From the NCBI GenBank assembly GCA_003158365.1, contig PMIW01000165.1:1-15787 (forward strand): DNA of 15,787 bases. The letters run 5' to 3'. Below the pieces are notes generated by a model that was not told the origin of the DNA, ran no database searches, and worked only from the letters and a program-made list of their open reading frames with translations. The DNA comes from Ignavibacteriota bacterium. GTDB lineage: Bacteria > Bacteroidota > Ignavibacteria > Tepidaquicellales > Tepidaquicellaceae. Shown here one piece after another: positions 14,868 through 15,787 of this stretch (positions are counted from its first letter, which is position 1; every line of letters begins with the position of its first letter). The position numbers and the translations under genes were made by a program.

Positions 14868-15787
14868 ATGACACTTGTAATTTTATTCAGTATAAATGTG
14901 GAAATTACAATAATTTCTCTCATTCCGTTGCCTTTAATATCTTTTCTTGTCTATTTTGTAATGAAAAGGACTTACGGAAGGTCTATGAAAGTTCAGGAAG
15001 CTTTTTCCAATATGACCACAAAGGTTCAGGAGAATTTTGCGGGGATAAGGGTGATTAAATCATACATAAGGGAAAATTTTGAAATAGAACAGTTCAATAT
15101 AATTTCCGCAGATTACCAGAAGAAAAACCTGTCGCTTGCAAGAATGCAGGCATATTCATTCCCGATGATGTTTTTACTCACAGGACTTTCAATTATCCTT
15201 GTTGTATATTTCGGAGGAATGAAAGTTATTAACGGTACATTTACCATTGGTAACATAGCCGAATTCGTTGTATATATGGGGCAGCTTACCTGGCCTATGA
15301 TAGCATTCGGATGGGTTATAAGTCTTGTTCAGAGGGCCGCTCCTTCTATGAAGAGAATTTCAAATATTATGAATATAAAAACCGGCATATCGAATCCGGA
15401 TAATCCTGTACCGGTAAAAGATGAAGATGTTAAAGGAGATATTGAGTTTAAAAATGTTTCATTCAGATATCCTGAAACAGATTTGGATATATTAAAAAAT
15501 ATCGATTTAAAAATTCAGGCGGGAAGCACATTGGGAATAATTGGATATACCGGAGTGGGTAAAAGTACCTTTATTAATCTTATTCCAAGGATTTTCGATG
15601 TAACAGAAGGTGAAATTTATATTGACGGAATCAACATTAAAGATTTTCCGCTTGGAGTATTAAGAAATATTATCGGTATTGTGCCGCAGGAATCGTTTTT
15701 ATTTTCAGATACCATCGCAAGAAATATTGCTTATACGGGAAAAGATAATTATACTAAAATTGTTGATGTTTCTAAAAAAGCAGGACT
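14868..15787 (+). CDS. C-terminal part of the ABC exporter, possible restart (partial)
   Basis: In the same frame as the N-terminal fragment, an ATG 12 nt after the stop codon is preceded at a 5-nt spacing by AGGA (14859-14862), a Shine-Dalgarno-like match unusual for this window. Translation from it would give TM3-TM6 (TLVILFSINVEITIISLI onward), the coupling region KVQENFAGIRVIKSYIRE, and the nucleotide-binding domain up to the window end. Reinitiation could yield a split transporter, but the first two helices would have to associate in trans. Chance is an equally good explanation of the AGGA. Confidence 0.45.
   Translation, partial: MTLVILFSINVEITIISLIPLPLISFLVYFVMKRTYGRSMKVQEAFSNMTTKVQENFAGIRVIKSYIRENFEIEQFNIISADYQKKNLSLARMQAYSFPMMFLLTGLSIILVVYFGGMKVINGTFTIGNIAEFVVYMGQLTWPMIAFGWVISLVQRAAPSMKRISNIMNIKTGISNPDNPVPVKDEDVKGDIEFKNVSFRYPETDLDILKNIDLKIQAGSTLGIIGYTGVGKSTFINLIPRIFDVTEGEIYIDGINIKDFPLGVLRNIIGIVPQESFLFSDTIARNIAYTGKDNYTKIVDVSKKAG

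Larger units (their letters stand above)
14433..15787 (+). pseudogene. MsbA-type ABC exporter gene interrupted by one in-frame stop (3' end outside window)
   Basis: Read through a TAA at 14853-14855 (codon 141), the frame encodes a normal half-transporter: an ABC type 1 exporter membrane domain (about residues 1-315) and the start of the nucleotide-binding domain. The Walker A motif GYTGVGKST is at 371-379 and the Q-loop glutamine, in VPQESFLFSD, at 419. The LSGGQ signature and Walker B lie beyond the window end. Such proteins export lipids or drugs across the inner membrane. No frameshift or missing segment is seen, so the lesion is a single nonsense codon at the start of TM3, where a hydrophobic residue such as Leu is expected. 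It could be a true recent mutation or a base-call error. It is listed as a pseudogene because the intact product cannot be made as written. Confidence 0.75.

Overview
The window is AT-rich DNA from a member of the Bacteroidota/Chlorobiota group, most plausibly an Ignavibacteria-type lineage. Three things point there. Two secreted proteins end in type IX secretion (T9SS) sorting domains with the NYPNPFNP signature. Leaders before start codons are AT-rich and mostly lack Shine-Dalgarno sites. One well-formed promoter fits the Bacteroidota -33/-7 pattern. The lineage is an inference from these family signatures, not a database match.

Layout, left to right. Positions 1-221 hold two GC-richer dispersed-repeat elements and the leader of a beta-CASP metallo-beta-lactamase RNA-hydrolase gene (222-1637, +). 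A strong terminator hairpin separates it from a convergent minus-strand block. Read in its own direction, that block is glycogen synthase glgA (6078-4624), a TrmB-family regulator (4497-3649) and a secreted YCF48-type beta-propeller protein with a T9SS sorting domain (3639-1720). The regulator and propeller genes are 9 bp apart and probably form one transcript. Its promoter is overlapped by a near-perfect 25-bp palindrome, which looks like the regulator's own operator.

Rightward from 6254 runs a cell-envelope set: a two-domain parvulin lipoprotein, a SurA-like periplasmic chaperone, and a large VWA/GATase1-like inner-membrane protein that begins 5 nt after the chaperone gene. Two hairpins, the second a canonical terminator, sit immediately before the SurA-like start codon. 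Next come a second YCF48-T9SS protein (11679-12980), a close paralogue of the first that lacks its two middle domains, and a beta-barrel-like protein (13005-13835).

The 597-bp stretch 13836-14432 holds a terminator, an 80-codon decayed copy of the 3' end of the beta-barrel-like gene, and another terminator. The window ends inside an MsbA-type ABC exporter gene (from 14433), which carries one in-frame TAA at codon 141.

The chaperones plausibly serve outer-membrane and secreted proteins such as the propellers and the barrel-like protein. glgA and the TrmB regulator suggest a link between sugar status, glycogen storage and expression of a secreted propeller protein. No phage, CRISPR array, tRNA, rRNA or transposase gene was seen. 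The least ordinary items are the TrmB operator and its T9SS cargo, the heptamer repeat inside a T9SS signal, the hairpins abutting the SurA-like start, and the two degraded genes at the right end.
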